Source: Pseudomonas fluorescens (GTDB lineage: Bacteria; Pseudomonadota; Gammaproteobacteria; Pseudomonadales; Pseudomonadaceae). Taken from it: a stretch of DNA of 64,000 nt. The notes under the pieces were generated by a model. The model had not been told where the DNA came from, searched no databases, and saw only the letters and a list, made by a program, of their open reading frames with translations. The stretch covers positions 2,604,001-2,668,000 of the forward strand of contig NZ_CP015225.1 of assembly GCF_001623525.1 (NCBI RefSeq), given 5' to 3'. Position numbers and translations under genes: made by a program. Positions 56,309 to 64,000 of this stretch are shown piece after piece. Numbering within the stretch: position 1 is the first letter of the stretch; each line of letters begins with the position of its first letter.

Positions 56309-56651
56309 TGAATGACAATCCTGTATTGCTTGATGGATCTGTGGGAGCGAGCTCGCTCGCGATGACGGCGGCACATCCAACACCACCGCCTCAGGCAGAC
56401 TGCTAACGCGAGCAATCCGTTGACGCGTCTATCAGCCGGTCGAAGTCGCGTTATCGACCGCGAAGCGATACTCGACGTCGCCCTGGAAGACGCCTTGGTG
56501 AATTGAGTGAGGGAGTATTTTCAGCGCTCGATCCGGCCGGCCGTTAACGCATTACGCTGAGATGCTTGCCTGATCCTATGAGTTCTTCCGTCGCGTATAG
56601 GCAGCGCTTCGTTTAGCACGTTAATGTTCTGCCTATAGCGCTTGAGCCGAG
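56309..56651. promoter_or_regulatory. Divergent promoter region of the MFS exporter and AraC regulator
   Basis: 344 bp. It includes a REP-type unit CTGTGGGAGCGAGCTCGCTCG near 56339-56366 with a decayed partner (CGCGAGCAATCC near 56407), and an AT-rich stretch at 56510-56640 suitable for the AraC gene's promoter. No ORF of note is visible. Confidence 0.5.
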
Positions 56652-57587
56652 ATGACACCCGGAGCCGACATGGCCGCCCAACGCCGATCCGTACAAGAGA
56701 CATTGACCGCCGTCATTAGCGCCTGGACACCACACCCGGGCGACTTCGAAACGCCCATTCCCGGCCTCGCCCTCTTCCGGCGCGAAGCCCCGGCGCCGCC
56801 AGTGATTTGCATGATCGAACCGAGCATCGTGCTGGTGGCCCAGGGCGAGAAGCAGGTGTGGATCGGCGGCGAAGCCTATGGCTACGACACCGGGCGGTTC
56901 CTCATGACCTCCCTGGACATCCCGGCCAATTCCGAAGTGCTGCAGGCCAGCCCGGAACAGCCCTGTCTGGGCCTGGTCCTGAGGCTCGACTTGCGCATGG
57001 TGGCCGATCTGATCGCCCAAGGCAGCCTGCCGCCGCCGCGTGATCGAGCGGTCGGGATCGGCGCGGGAATCGGCACCGCGACTCCCGACTTGCTGGCGCC
57101 ATTCGCACGCCTGCTGGGGTTACTGGATGAACCCGATGCGATCCCCATACTGGCGCCGTTGATCCAGCGTGAGATTCACTACCGGCTGCTGCTCAGCGAC
57201 CAGGCTGCCCGACTGCGGCAGATCGTTTCGGTCGATAGCCAGGGTTACCGGATCGCCAAGGCCATCGACTGGTTGAAATTGAACTACACCGAACCCGTGC
57301 GCGTAGACGACCTCGCGGCGCGGGTGCAAATGAGTGCGCCGACGTTTCACCACCACTTCCGTCAGCTCACGGCGATGAGCCCACTGCAATACCAGAAGTG
57401 GCTGCGGTTGAACGAAGCAAAACGCTTGATGCTCAATGAACACGTGGACGTGGCGAGTGCGGCCTTCAAGGTGGGCTATGAAAGCCCTTCCCAGTTCAGC
57501 CGCGAATACGCCCGTTTGTTTGGTGTGCCGCCCAAGCGGGACATTGCGGCGTTGCGCGGGCCGGCCAACCACACCAAGGTGATTTGA
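56652..57587 (+). CDS. AraC-family regulator with cupin-like AraC_N domain
   Basis: A 311-residue regulator. Residues 25-180 are the AraC_N type effector domain (PVICMIEPSIVLVAQGEKQVWIGGE region). The C-terminal double helix-turn-helix (residues 205-300) shows LAARVQMSAPTFHHHFRQL and AAFKVGYESPSQFSREYARLFG. Divergent from the MFS exporter, its likely target. Effector unknown. Confidence 0.9.
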   Translation: MTPGADMAAQRRSVQETLTAVISAWTPHPGDFETPIPGLALFRREAPAPPVICMIEPSIVLVAQGEKQVWIGGEAYGYDTGRFLMTSLDIPANSEVLQASPEQPCLGLVLRLDLRMVADLIAQGSLPPPRDRAVGIGAGIGTATPDLLAPFARLLGLLDEPDAIPILAPLIQREIHYRLLLSDQAARLRQIVSVDSQGYRIAKAIDWLKLNYTEPVRVDDLAARVQMSAPTFHHHFRQLTAMSPLQYQKWLRLNEAKRLMLNEHVDVASAAFKVGYESPSQFSREYARLFGVPPKRDIAALRGPANHTKVI

Positions 57588-57622
57588 TAGATTCAGGTTT
57601 GACTCATTGTGGCCTGACTCAT

Positions 57623-57712
57623 TGTGGCGAGGGAGCTTCCCCCCGCTGGGCTGCGTAGCAGCCCCTTTTGTGAGCGCTTCGCACTCAAGCGGGAGCAAGC
57701 TCCCTCGCCACA
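57623..57712. repeat. REP pair (TGTGGCGAGGGAGC type)
   Basis: Two inverted units; the left has GGGCTGC-GTA-GCAGCCC, so its hairpin loop differs from the GCA and GAA versions elsewhere. It fills the convergent gap between the AraC regulator and the racemase. Confidence 0.9.
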
Positions 57713-57730
57713 AGGGCCAAATTTCAACCA

Positions 57731-59245
57731 TCAGGTAGCAGCAACATCCTTCGACGTTTTCAGAACACTCATCGGCTTGTCAGCCCTCTGCGCCAACGTC
57801 ACACACTTCAACGCCAGAATCATCGTCGGATCAACCAGCGCCACCCTGTGCCCATTGATATCGAACGCATCGCAATGCGCCAGCACCAGCGGCAACTCCG
57901 TACACCCCAGGATCAACACCCCAGCCCCCAGCTCGCACAGATGCTCGGCCGCCAGCAACAGTTGCTCCTTGCAGAGCCCCTGTGTGAAGCCGGCCTTGAT
58001 ACCCCGCGGTCCGTAGATGGCGTCCATGACCATCGCCTGGTAATCGACACCTGGCGTGAGGACCTGGAGCCCGGCATGGCGCGCCGCCTGATGATAGACC
58101 TGGCTCTGCACCGTACCGGAAGTCGCCAGCAGGCCAATCGCCTTGCCCGAACCATAGGTCCGCGCGATCCACTCCACCGTCTCACTCAACATGTTCACGA
58201 TGGGCACCCTCAGGTGGGCCTGGATCCGCTCGACGAAGGCATGGGCGGTGTTGCAGGGAATCGCAATGGCATTGGCGCCGGCACTTTCGAGACGTTTGCA
58301 GGTGGCATACATCGCCATCGTCGGGTCGGTTTCATCGCGCAGCAGGCTGGCCGTCCGATCCGGTATCTGCGGGTTTTGCTCGACCACCATCTTGATGTGG
58401 TCCTGGTCCTTTCCCGCCGGGGTATTGGCCACCACCTTGGCCATGAAGTCCACTGTGGCGGCAGGCCCGACACCTCCCACGATGCCCAGCTTGAAAGGTG
58501 GGCGCCTGGGCTGCTGGTCCAGCGTCGCGAAGTCGGCGTAGATCTCATTGATGTCCAGCACGGTGATCCCGCGACGCTGCAAGTCGGCACAAACCAGGGA
58601 CAGCTCGGTCATGCCGGGCAGCATCACCGTCGCACCCTGGGCCTGCAATGAAAGACACGCCCGATAGACCGCCTCAAGCGGCACGCCTTCGAGATGACCG
58701 TCCTTGATGCCGTTGAGACCGTACATCGCCTCCATCAACCCCACTTGAGCGTCTGCGTCGGGGTAAACAATCCGGAAGTCTTTCCCGAAATATCGCTCGA
58801 ACAATCCGCAATGGCGCACGAAGTCGGAGGCGATCACCCCCAACGTCGCCTGGGGCGGCACCGTGTGGCTGACGTGCCGGGTCAAGGCGGCCATCATGTC
58901 CAGCACGGGAATGCCCAGTTCCTCCTCGATTTCAGCGCGAAAGGTATGGCTGGCGAAGCATGGGAGCATCACCGCATCGAAGCCACTGTCCTCGAACGAC
59001 TTGCACACCTGAAACACATAAAACTTGCGCGACGTCATGCTCGCGCCCTGGTCCAGCGGCAGCAGCACGTCCTTGAACGGGTGCTGTTCGAACAGGAAAT
59101 GGTAGCGCCCCTGATCCTCGAGCACCGCCCGGGACTTGACCAACTTGAAGAACAGATCGCCTCCGGCCAGAGACCCAAGCCCACCGACGATGCCCAACTT
59201 GCGCACCACAGAAGCCTTGTGACTCGACTTCGCTTTAGCCTTCAT
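57731..59245 (-). CDS. Tandem aspartate/glutamate racemase-family protein, two fused domains
   Basis: A 504-residue protein containing two complete Asp/Glu racemase folds in series. Each opens with KLGIVGG (residues 16 and about 258). The second has both catalytic cysteines (AIPCNTAHAF and LGCTELPLVL). The first keeps the first cysteine (MLPCFASHTF) but has PGMTELSLV where the second cysteine should be. So domain 1 is probably inactive or altered. Family members have a single domain of 230-250 residues. It is the second gene after a dicarboxylate symporter, 10 bp apart. The ATG at 59245 has no earlier homologous extension. Confidence 0.85.
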   Translation of the reverse strand: MKAKAKSSHKASVVRKLGIVGGLGSLAGGDLFFKLVKSRAVLEDQGRYHFLFEQHPFKDVLLPLDQGASMTSRKFYVFQVCKSFEDSGFDAVMLPCFASHTFRAEIEEELGIPVLDMMAALTRHVSHTVPPQATLGVIASDFVRHCGLFERYFGKDFRIVYPDADAQVGLMEAMYGLNGIKDGHLEGVPLEAVYRACLSLQAQGATVMLPGMTELSLVCADLQRRGITVLDINEIYADFATLDQQPRRPPFKLGIVGGVGPAATVDFMAKVVANTPAGKDQDHIKMVVEQNPQIPDRTASLLRDETDPTMAMYATCKRLESAGANAIAIPCNTAHAFVERIQAHLRVPIVNMLSETVEWIARTYGSGKAIGLLATSGTVQSQVYHQAARHAGLQVLTPGVDYQAMVMDAIYGPRGIKAGFTQGLCKEQLLLAAEHLCELGAGVLILGCTELPLVLAHCDAFDINGHRVALVDPTMILALKCVTLAQRADKPMSVLKTSKDVAAT

Positions 59246-59255
59246 GAACGTATCC

Positions 59256-60551
59256 TCAAGCCACCGGCACCGGCTCGGATCGCGACCGAACCGGGGCACC
59301 TGCGCCCTCGTCCTCGTCGGCCTCTTCGTGGGGTTCGGACTTGGCGACAACCGCCGTCGCAATGCTGTTACCCACCACGTTGGTGGCGGTGCGGGCCATG
59401 TCGAGGAACTGGTCGATGCCGATGATCAACAGCAGCCCCGCCTCGGGAAGATTGAACATCGGCAACGTGGCCGCGACCACAACCACCGAAGCTCGGGCGA
59501 CACCGGCCATACCCTTACTGGTGACCATCAGCGTCAGAAGAATCAGCAACTGCTGCGTGAAACTCAAATCAATGTTGTAGGCCTGGGCGATAAACAGGAT
59601 GGCGAACGCCTGATACATCATGGAACCGTCGAGGTTGAACGAGTAACCGAGAGGCAACACGAAGCTGGACACGCGTTTGGGCGCACCAAACTTCTCCAGT
59701 GCCTCGATGGTTTTCGGGTAGGCGGACTCGCTGCTGGCGGTGGAAAAGGCCAGGAGAATCGGTTCGCGGATGAGCTTGCCGAGGTGGAAAACCGAGCGAC
59801 CAAGGAACAGGTAACCGGCACCGAACAGCAGCGCCCAGAGAATCAGGATTCCCAGGTAGAACTCAGCAATCAGCTTGCCGTAATCCACCAGCAGGCCAAG
59901 CCCCTGGGTGGTAATGGCCGAGGCGATGGCGGCAAATACCCCAATCGGCGCGAACGCCATCACGTAATCAGTGATCTTGAACATCACCTTCGCCAGCTCT
60001 TCGATGCAATCGGTGATACGGGTGTAACCCGCCCGTTTCACGCCGGCCAGTGCAAAGCCGAAGAACAGCGAGAACACCACGATCTGCAGGATCTCGTTGT
60101 TGGCCATCGCTTCGGCAATGCTGCGCGGAAACACATGACCGATGAACGCCTTGAGACTGAAGTCGCCGGTGTTGACCGGCACGGCCGCCGTTGCGTGCTG
60201 GGCCACGTCCATGTTCAGCCCGGCACCGGGTTGAAACAGGTTGACCAGCCCCATGCCGATCAGCAGCGAGACGACCGAGGCGGTGACAAACCAGGCCATC
60301 GCCCGAGCCCCGATCCTGCCGACGGAACGGGAATTACCCATGCTAGCGATACCACCGACCAGCGTCGCAAAAACCAGCGGCGCGATGATCATCTTGATCA
60401 TGCGCAGGAAAATATCAGTGACCATCGAGAAGTAACTGGCGATCTCTTTGGCACTTTGCTCGCTCCCTGCGAAATGGTGACACGCCCAACCAACAAGTAC
60501 GCCCAGGGCAATGCCCATGGCAATTCGACGTGGGAGCTTATTCTTCTTCAC
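59256..60551 (-). CDS. Dicarboxylate/amino acid:cation symporter (GltP/DctA type)
   Basis: A 431-residue transporter of the DAACS family, with the signature FSTASSESAYPKTIEALEKFG and the helical hairpin LPLGYSFNLDGSMMYQ. It imports glutamate, aspartate or C4-dicarboxylates with H+ or Na+. With the downstream racemase it suggests uptake and stereo-inversion of acidic amino acids; the LysR gene on the opposite strand probably controls both. Confidence 0.93.
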   Translation of the reverse strand: MKKNKLPRRIAMGIALGVLVGWACHHFAGSEQSAKEIASYFSMVTDIFLRMIKMIIAPLVFATLVGGIASMGNSRSVGRIGARAMAWFVTASVVSLLIGMGLVNLFQPGAGLNMDVAQHATAAVPVNTGDFSLKAFIGHVFPRSIAEAMANNEILQIVVFSLFFGFALAGVKRAGYTRITDCIEELAKVMFKITDYVMAFAPIGVFAAIASAITTQGLGLLVDYGKLIAEFYLGILILWALLFGAGYLFLGRSVFHLGKLIREPILLAFSTASSESAYPKTIEALEKFGAPKRVSSFVLPLGYSFNLDGSMMYQAFAILFIAQAYNIDLSFTQQLLILLTLMVTSKGMAGVARASVVVVAATLPMFNLPEAGLLLIIGIDQFLDMARTATNVVGNSIATAVVAKSEPHEEADEDEGAGAPVRSRSEPVPVA

Positions 60552-60735
60552 GGAGCTGTCCTCAAGTAGTTCTTGGAGTTTTTTTACTTGGCAGGATCGA
60601 TTCTAAGGAGCCGATTCGCAGAGATGATGAGTAATCCTGCTAACCCCATGCGCTTTTGGAATAGTTAGCGAAAGGCCGCGCTATGTCGGGAGATTGCGCA
60701 GTAAAATCGCGCTCTCACAGGGGGAGTTTCTCGAT

Positions 60736-61683
60736 ATGCAACTCAAATGGCTGGATGATCTTCTGGCGATTGGCGAATGGAAAAACTTCTCCCGCGCCGC
60801 CGAGGTTCGTTGCGTGACGCAATCGGCCTTGTCCCGGCGTATCCGCTCACTCGAGGAATGGGTGGGCGTCAAGCTGGTGGACCGGGGCACCTACCCTGTC
60901 CAACTCACCCCCGCGGGAGTCACCTTCTGCGATGAAAGCCGAGAGGCCCTCGCCGGACTACTGAGGTTGCGCTCGACGCTGCGCGACGTGGAACGAATGC
61001 CCGGACGCTCGATCCAGATCACCGCCGGCCACAGCCTGTCGATGACCTTCCTGCCCAAGTGGCTCTCGCAGTTCCAGCAACACAACGAACAGTTCAACGC
61101 CCGGGTGGTGGCCGCCAATATTCATGACGCCGTCATTGCACTGGAGGAAGGCAGTTGCGACTTGATGATGGTCTATCACCATCCGCTTGCCCCCATCCTG
61201 CTGGACCCCGAGCGTTTTGGCAGCCTGGTGCTCGGCCACGATGCGTTCATACCCTTGTGCGCGCCCAACCGCAAGGGCGAACCACTGTTCCGCCTGCCCG
61301 GACGCGCCGGCAAACCGGTGCCCTACCTGGCCTACACGGCAACGACGTTCCTGGGGCGCGTCGCGGACATCGTCATCAACAACGGCCCTGAACCGATCAC
61401 CCTGGAACGCTGTTACGAAGCGGACATGGCGATGCTACTGATGCGCATGGCCATCGAGGGCTACGGCGTGGCCTGGCTGCCGCAGAGTGCAGTGGCCGAC
61501 GAGTTGGAGCGTGGACTGTTGGTGCGGGCCGGTAGCGAGCAATGGAGCACGCGATTGGAGATTCGCTCGTACTGTGCGATTGCCAATCGCAACCCAACGA
61601 TGCGTAAGCTGTGGAAAACCCTGGAAGGCGCTTCGCTGCAGCGACTGGGCAACGCACCCGCTGCGCCAGAAGGTGCGAACTGA
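60736..61683 (+). CDS. LysR-family transcriptional regulator
   Basis: A 315-residue regulator starting MQLKWLDDLLAIGEWKNFSRAAEVRCVTQ (the first part shown by MQLKWLDDLLAIGEWKNFSR), of the HypT/YjiE-like subgroup by this opening. HTH in residues 1-60, effector-binding domain after. It is transcribed divergently from the symporter-racemase operon, with a 184-bp gap. ATG 60736 follows GGGGAG. Confidence 0.92.
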   Translation: MQLKWLDDLLAIGEWKNFSRAAEVRCVTQSALSRRIRSLEEWVGVKLVDRGTYPVQLTPAGVTFCDESREALAGLLRLRSTLRDVERMPGRSIQITAGHSLSMTFLPKWLSQFQQHNEQFNARVVAANIHDAVIALEEGSCDLMMVYHHPLAPILLDPERFGSLVLGHDAFIPLCAPNRKGEPLFRLPGRAGKPVPYLAYTATTFLGRVADIVINNGPEPITLERCYEADMAMLLMRMAIEGYGVAWLPQSAVADELERGLLVRAGSEQWSTRLEIRSYCAIANRNPTMRKLWKTLEGASLQRLGNAPAAPEGAN

Positions 61684-61693
61684 TCGGTGGAGG

Positions 61694-62578
61694 CTACGCG
61701 TTCAAGCCGATCCAGCCGTGGATGCCCACGTAGAGACCGACGCCGATGATCAATACACTGGACAAGTAAGGTGCCCGGCGAGCAACGGTGCCCAGCCAAG
61801 GCCAGCGATTGGAAGCCTGTCGTGCACCAATGGCCGCCGCAGCCCCCACGGTCACCAGGGTAATCGCCAGGCCGATGCTGAAGCACAGGACGAGCAGGCC
61901 ACCCAGCGCGACCTCTTTGACTTGCAAGCACAGCAGCAGCACGGTAATGGCCGCGGGGCAAGGAATGAGCCCGCCCGTCAGGCCGAACACGATGATCTGG
62001 CCGGTGGTGACCTGCCGATTGGTGAAGCGCTTACGGATATCGTTGGCATGTGCCTGCTCGTGGGCATCCTGATAGCCCTCCAGCGACAGCACCAGGCCTT
62101 TGGGTTCGGGATGCCCGTGGTCATGTTCGTGGTGGTGATCGTGATCGTGATCGTGATCGTGATCGTGATCGTGATCGTGATCGTGATCGTGATGATGGTG
62201 GTGGTCATGTCCCTGTTGGAACCTGAACATCCGCTCGCCACGCCAGGTACGCCACAGCATCCACAGCGCGATGGCAACGATCAGCGCAGCGGATGCCAGT
62301 TGGAAATACGGCTCGGTGGTTTCAGCGTCCAACCCCTGGCCCAGGTACATGCCGCCGATGGCGACCAGCCACACCACGACGGTGTGGGACAGCGTCGCCG
62401 CCAGGCCTAGCAACACTGCCTGTTTGACCGAGCCCCGAATCGCCACGATAAACGCCGCCATCATGGTTTTCGAATGACCAGGCTCCAGGCCATGCAAGGC
62501 GCCCAGCAAGATAGCGCTGGGGAAATACAGCCAGGCGTGCGTGCCACCCTGTTGCAGCAATTCAGCAAAATTGGGCAT
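61694..62578 (-). CDS. Nickel/cobalt efflux permease (NicO/RcnA family) with a His-Asp tract
   Basis: A 294-residue membrane protein with six or more helices. The first metal motif LLGALHGLEPGHSKTMMAAF and a later GLIPCPAAITVLLLC are those of NicO/RcnA proteins. A cytoplasmic loop (residues 123-160) contains a run of alternating His-Asp (about ten pairs) with additional His/Glu, a metal buffer. It exports Ni2+ or Co2+. The CsoR-family gene lies 8 bp upstream on the same strand, so it is an operon with its own repressor. Confidence 0.92.
   Translation of the reverse strand: MPNFAELLQQGGTHAWLYFPSAILLGALHGLEPGHSKTMMAAFIVAIRGSVKQAVLLGLAATLSHTVVVWLVAIGGMYLGQGLDAETTEPYFQLASAALIVAIALWMLWRTWRGERMFRFQQGHDHHHHHDHDHDHDHDHDHDHDHDHHHEHDHGHPEPKGLVLSLEGYQDAHEQAHANDIRKRFTNRQVTTGQIIVFGLTGGLIPCPAAITVLLLCLQVKEVALGGLLVLCFSIGLAITLVTVGAAAAIGARQASNRWPWLGTVARRAPYLSSVLIIGVGLYVGIHGWIGLNA
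62135..62188. repeat. Tandem GTGATC hexamer, nine perfect copies
   Basis: In-frame within the NicO gene; on the coding strand each hexamer encodes His-Asp. Copy-number change by slippage would add or remove His-Asp pairs without a frameshift. Confidence 0.93.
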
Positions 62579-62585
62579 GTCAGGC

Positions 62586-62873
62586 CTAGAGGTACTTGGT
62601 GATTTGTTTGAAGGCTTCCAGCGGCGCGCGCTCGCCTTTATTCAACGACGAAACGGTGTCCTCCAGGCAGTGATCTATGTGATCCTGGATCAACGTCCGC
62701 TTGGCCTGGCATACCGCTTTCTCCACCGCATGCAACTGCTGGGCGATATCGACGCACTCACGGCCCTCTTCGATCATCGTGATAATGCTGCGCAAATGAC
62801 CGTCCGCGCGCTTGAGACGTTTGATGATCGCCGCATGGCTTTGGTGGGGATGTTCGTGGTCGTGCTCAGTCAT
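62586..62873 (-). CDS. CsoR/RcnR-family metal-sensing repressor
   Basis: A 95-residue all-helical repressor (MTEHDHEHPHQSHAAIIKRL shown in part by HAAIIKRLKRADGHL). The metal site fingerprint is Cys40-His65-Cys69 (RECVDI, DHIDHCLED), the CsoR/InrS-type set, plus five histidines in the first thirteen residues as in nickel-sensing members. Start ATG 62873; the earlier ATG at 62912 overlaps the operator. It controls the downstream NicO permease. Confidence 0.88.
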   Translation of the reverse strand: MTEHDHEHPHQSHAAIIKRLKRADGHLRSIITMIEEGRECVDIAQQLHAVEKAVCQAKRTLIQDHIDHCLEDTVSSLNKGERAPLEAFKQITKYL

Positions 62874-62914
62874 GGTTTGAGCCTTGGGTTTCGATGAATT
62901 TACGCTCGCCATCC

Positions 62915-62933
62915 TATCCCCCCAGGGGGGATA
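62915..62933. promoter_or_regulatory. CsoR-family operator
   Basis: A perfect palindrome TATCCCCCC-A-GGGGGGATA, 19 bp, 42 bp upstream of the repressor start. G/C tracts flanked by AT are the hallmark of operators of this repressor family. Confidence 0.88.
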
Positions 62934-63135
62934 TAAGCAAACCCATCGAAACGCAGATCAAACCGTCATCAACCATCTACTGCGCCAGGCCTGCTATCAA
63001 AGATTGCTCACAATCTGGAATAGTCAGCCCGAAAACGGCCTCGCACAGTCAAACCTGATTCGTCCAGGCGCAACGTAGGCCACGCCAACGGGATGGGCTA
63101 TAATCCGCCCACCAGCGCGATTTGAGGTCCAGCCC

Positions 63136-63306
63136 ATGGGCAATATCAGCCTTGAAACCAAAAAGGCCTATGCCGCCAGGACGCGTAGATCCAACTACGC
63201 GGCCAGCCTCCGTCTGGAAGGTTTCAAAACGACCTTCGCGGACGGCGAACGCAAAATGCCAACGCGTGAAGAGGTCTTGAAGGCCTTCGCCCAGACCAGA
63301 ACCTGA
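63136..63306 (+). CDS. Fic antitoxin (VbhA/YhfG-like)
   Basis: A 56-residue protein starting MGNISLETKKAYAARTRR, too short for many gene finders. It contains the inhibitory motif SLRLEG (residues 24-29), the (S/T)xxxE(G/N) pattern that obstructs the ATP site of class I Fic proteins. Its stop overlaps the fic start (TGATG). A weak AGGTCC precedes the ATG. Confidence 0.85.
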   Translation: MGNISLETKKAYAARTRRSNYAASLRLEGFKTTFADGERKMPTREEVLKAFAQTRT

Positions 63307-63905
63307 TGGCTGACAAATATGGAGTCGGTGAAGACGCTTACTGCTACCCCGGCTCCGCGGTCCTTCGCAACAAACTCGATATCCGTGACGAACCGACCCT
63401 AAGCGAAGCCGAACAACAGCTCTCGGCCATCGCAGCGGACAACGTCGAATTCAGCCCTCCTCCCTACAACCTGGCCTACCTTCAAAACATTCATCGAATC
63501 CTCTTTTCGGACCTGTTCGAATGGGCCGGCGAGTTGCGCACCGTTGGCATGTCCAAACAAGCCACCCGCTTTTGCCAACCCCAGTACATGCAAGCGGAAG
63601 CCAACAAGATCTTCATGAGCATGGCGGCGGCCAACTGGTTCGAGGGCATGGAGCGGGCTGAGCTGATCGTCGCCGTTGCAGAGGCCTATTCCGACATCAA
63701 CGTCGTACACCCCTTCCGCGAAGGCAACGGTCGTGCGCAACGCATCCTGTTTGAACACCTCATCATGAATGCCGGGTTTGAAATCAGTTGGTGGGGGATT
63801 GAGAAGGACGAGTGGATCTTTGCCAACATTGCGGCTTATAACGGCGTCATGGGGCCTATGGAGCAGGTTTTTGAGAAATGTATCGGGCAGGCGATTCAAG
63901 CTTGA
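63306..63905 (+). CDS. Fic-family AMP transferase (toxin)
   Basis: A 199-residue Fic protein with the intact motif HPFREGNGRAQR near residue 138 and the beta-hairpin flap ELRTVGMSKQATRFC before it. It transfers AMP to target proteins (for related toxins, DNA gyrase and topoisomerase IV) unless blocked by the small protein encoded immediately upstream. It has the small size and helix order of class I (VbhT, YhfG-Fic). The last 95 bp of the window, after it, hold nothing that I recognise. Confidence 0.93.
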   Translation: MADKYGVGEDAYCYPGSAVLRNKLDIRDEPTLSEAEQQLSAIAADNVEFSPPPYNLAYLQNIHRILFSDLFEWAGELRTVGMSKQATRFCQPQYMQAEANKIFMSMAAANWFEGMERAELIVAVAEAYSDINVVHPFREGNGRAQRILFEHLIMNAGFEISWWGIEKDEWIFANIAAYNGVMGPMEQVFEKCIGQAIQA

Positions 63906-64000
63906 CCGTACAACGTTATTCCCTCGCTCACCGACTTACGGTTTATTTCGCCAAGTGATACAGTCATCGCCAATCAACATCTGCTGAAGCACTGAGAATG

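Noticed and set aside
62135..62188. Short tandem repeat as a CRISPR-like array
   Set aside because: The unit is 6 bp with no spacers and it is in frame within the NicO gene.

Overview
The window is chromosomal DNA of a fluorescent-group Pseudomonas (P. fluorescens complex). I infer this from the gene content and order (tig-clpP-clpX-lon-hupB-ppiD beside folD and a tRNA Arg-His-Leu cluster), the GC-rich codon use, the protein sequences, and two families of REP palindromes scattered between genes.

Layout. 1-4164: an edge-truncated M14 carboxypeptidase, then a divergent stress module (membrane-anchored catalase-like peroxidase plus cytochrome b561, facing an ECF sigma factor and its anti-sigma factor) with a matched pair of ECF-type promoters between the two halves. 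4189-7562: an IclR-family remnant, an IS110-family element sitting inside a REP palindrome, and an LRR-protein kinase. 7772-17802: YebC-like protein, orphan short VgrG, cytochrome b561, D-cysteine desulfhydrase-like enzyme, FadH, DUF3422 protein, a nitrilase-fold protein without the catalytic cysteine, an AraC regulator and a 28-residue ORF. 17970-27732: DUF2242 lipoprotein and the proteostasis block ppiD, hupB, lon, clpX, clpP, tig (all minus strand). 27783-30637: a group II intron inserted, in sense orientation, in the leader of tig. 31011-33736: three tRNAs, folD, pbpG. 33749-46404: small lipoproteins, TerC, nhaR, transporters (MFS, SstT, NCS2), YceH, shikimate dehydrogenase-like enzyme, arylamine N-acetyltransferase, exonuclease III. 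46474-50827: two c-di-GMP enzymes. 51032-56308: RNase T2, ChrA, ArsN2-like acetyltransferase, a RelE/HigA toxin-antitoxin pair, an unknown protein, an MFS exporter. 56652-63905: AraC regulator, a tandem-domain Asp/Glu racemase with a dicarboxylate symporter and a LysR regulator, a NicO/CsoR-family nickel-cobalt efflux module with a clear operator, and a Fic toxin with its small antitoxin.

The most striking reading is the IS110 element at 4561-6108. Its 260-bp left non-coding end folds on inspection into a 5' stem-loop and two large stem-closed loops. The first loop carries 7-nt segments matching or complementing the two flanks of the insertion site. The second carries 7-nt segments matching or complementing the two ends of the element. 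This is the layout expected of a bridge RNA (known from IS621) programmed to target a REP hairpin with a GA core. Other points worth attention are the ECF promoter pair, the intron in the tig leader, a degenerate tRNA-Asp-like gene, several probable pseudo-enzymes, and two small ORFs.
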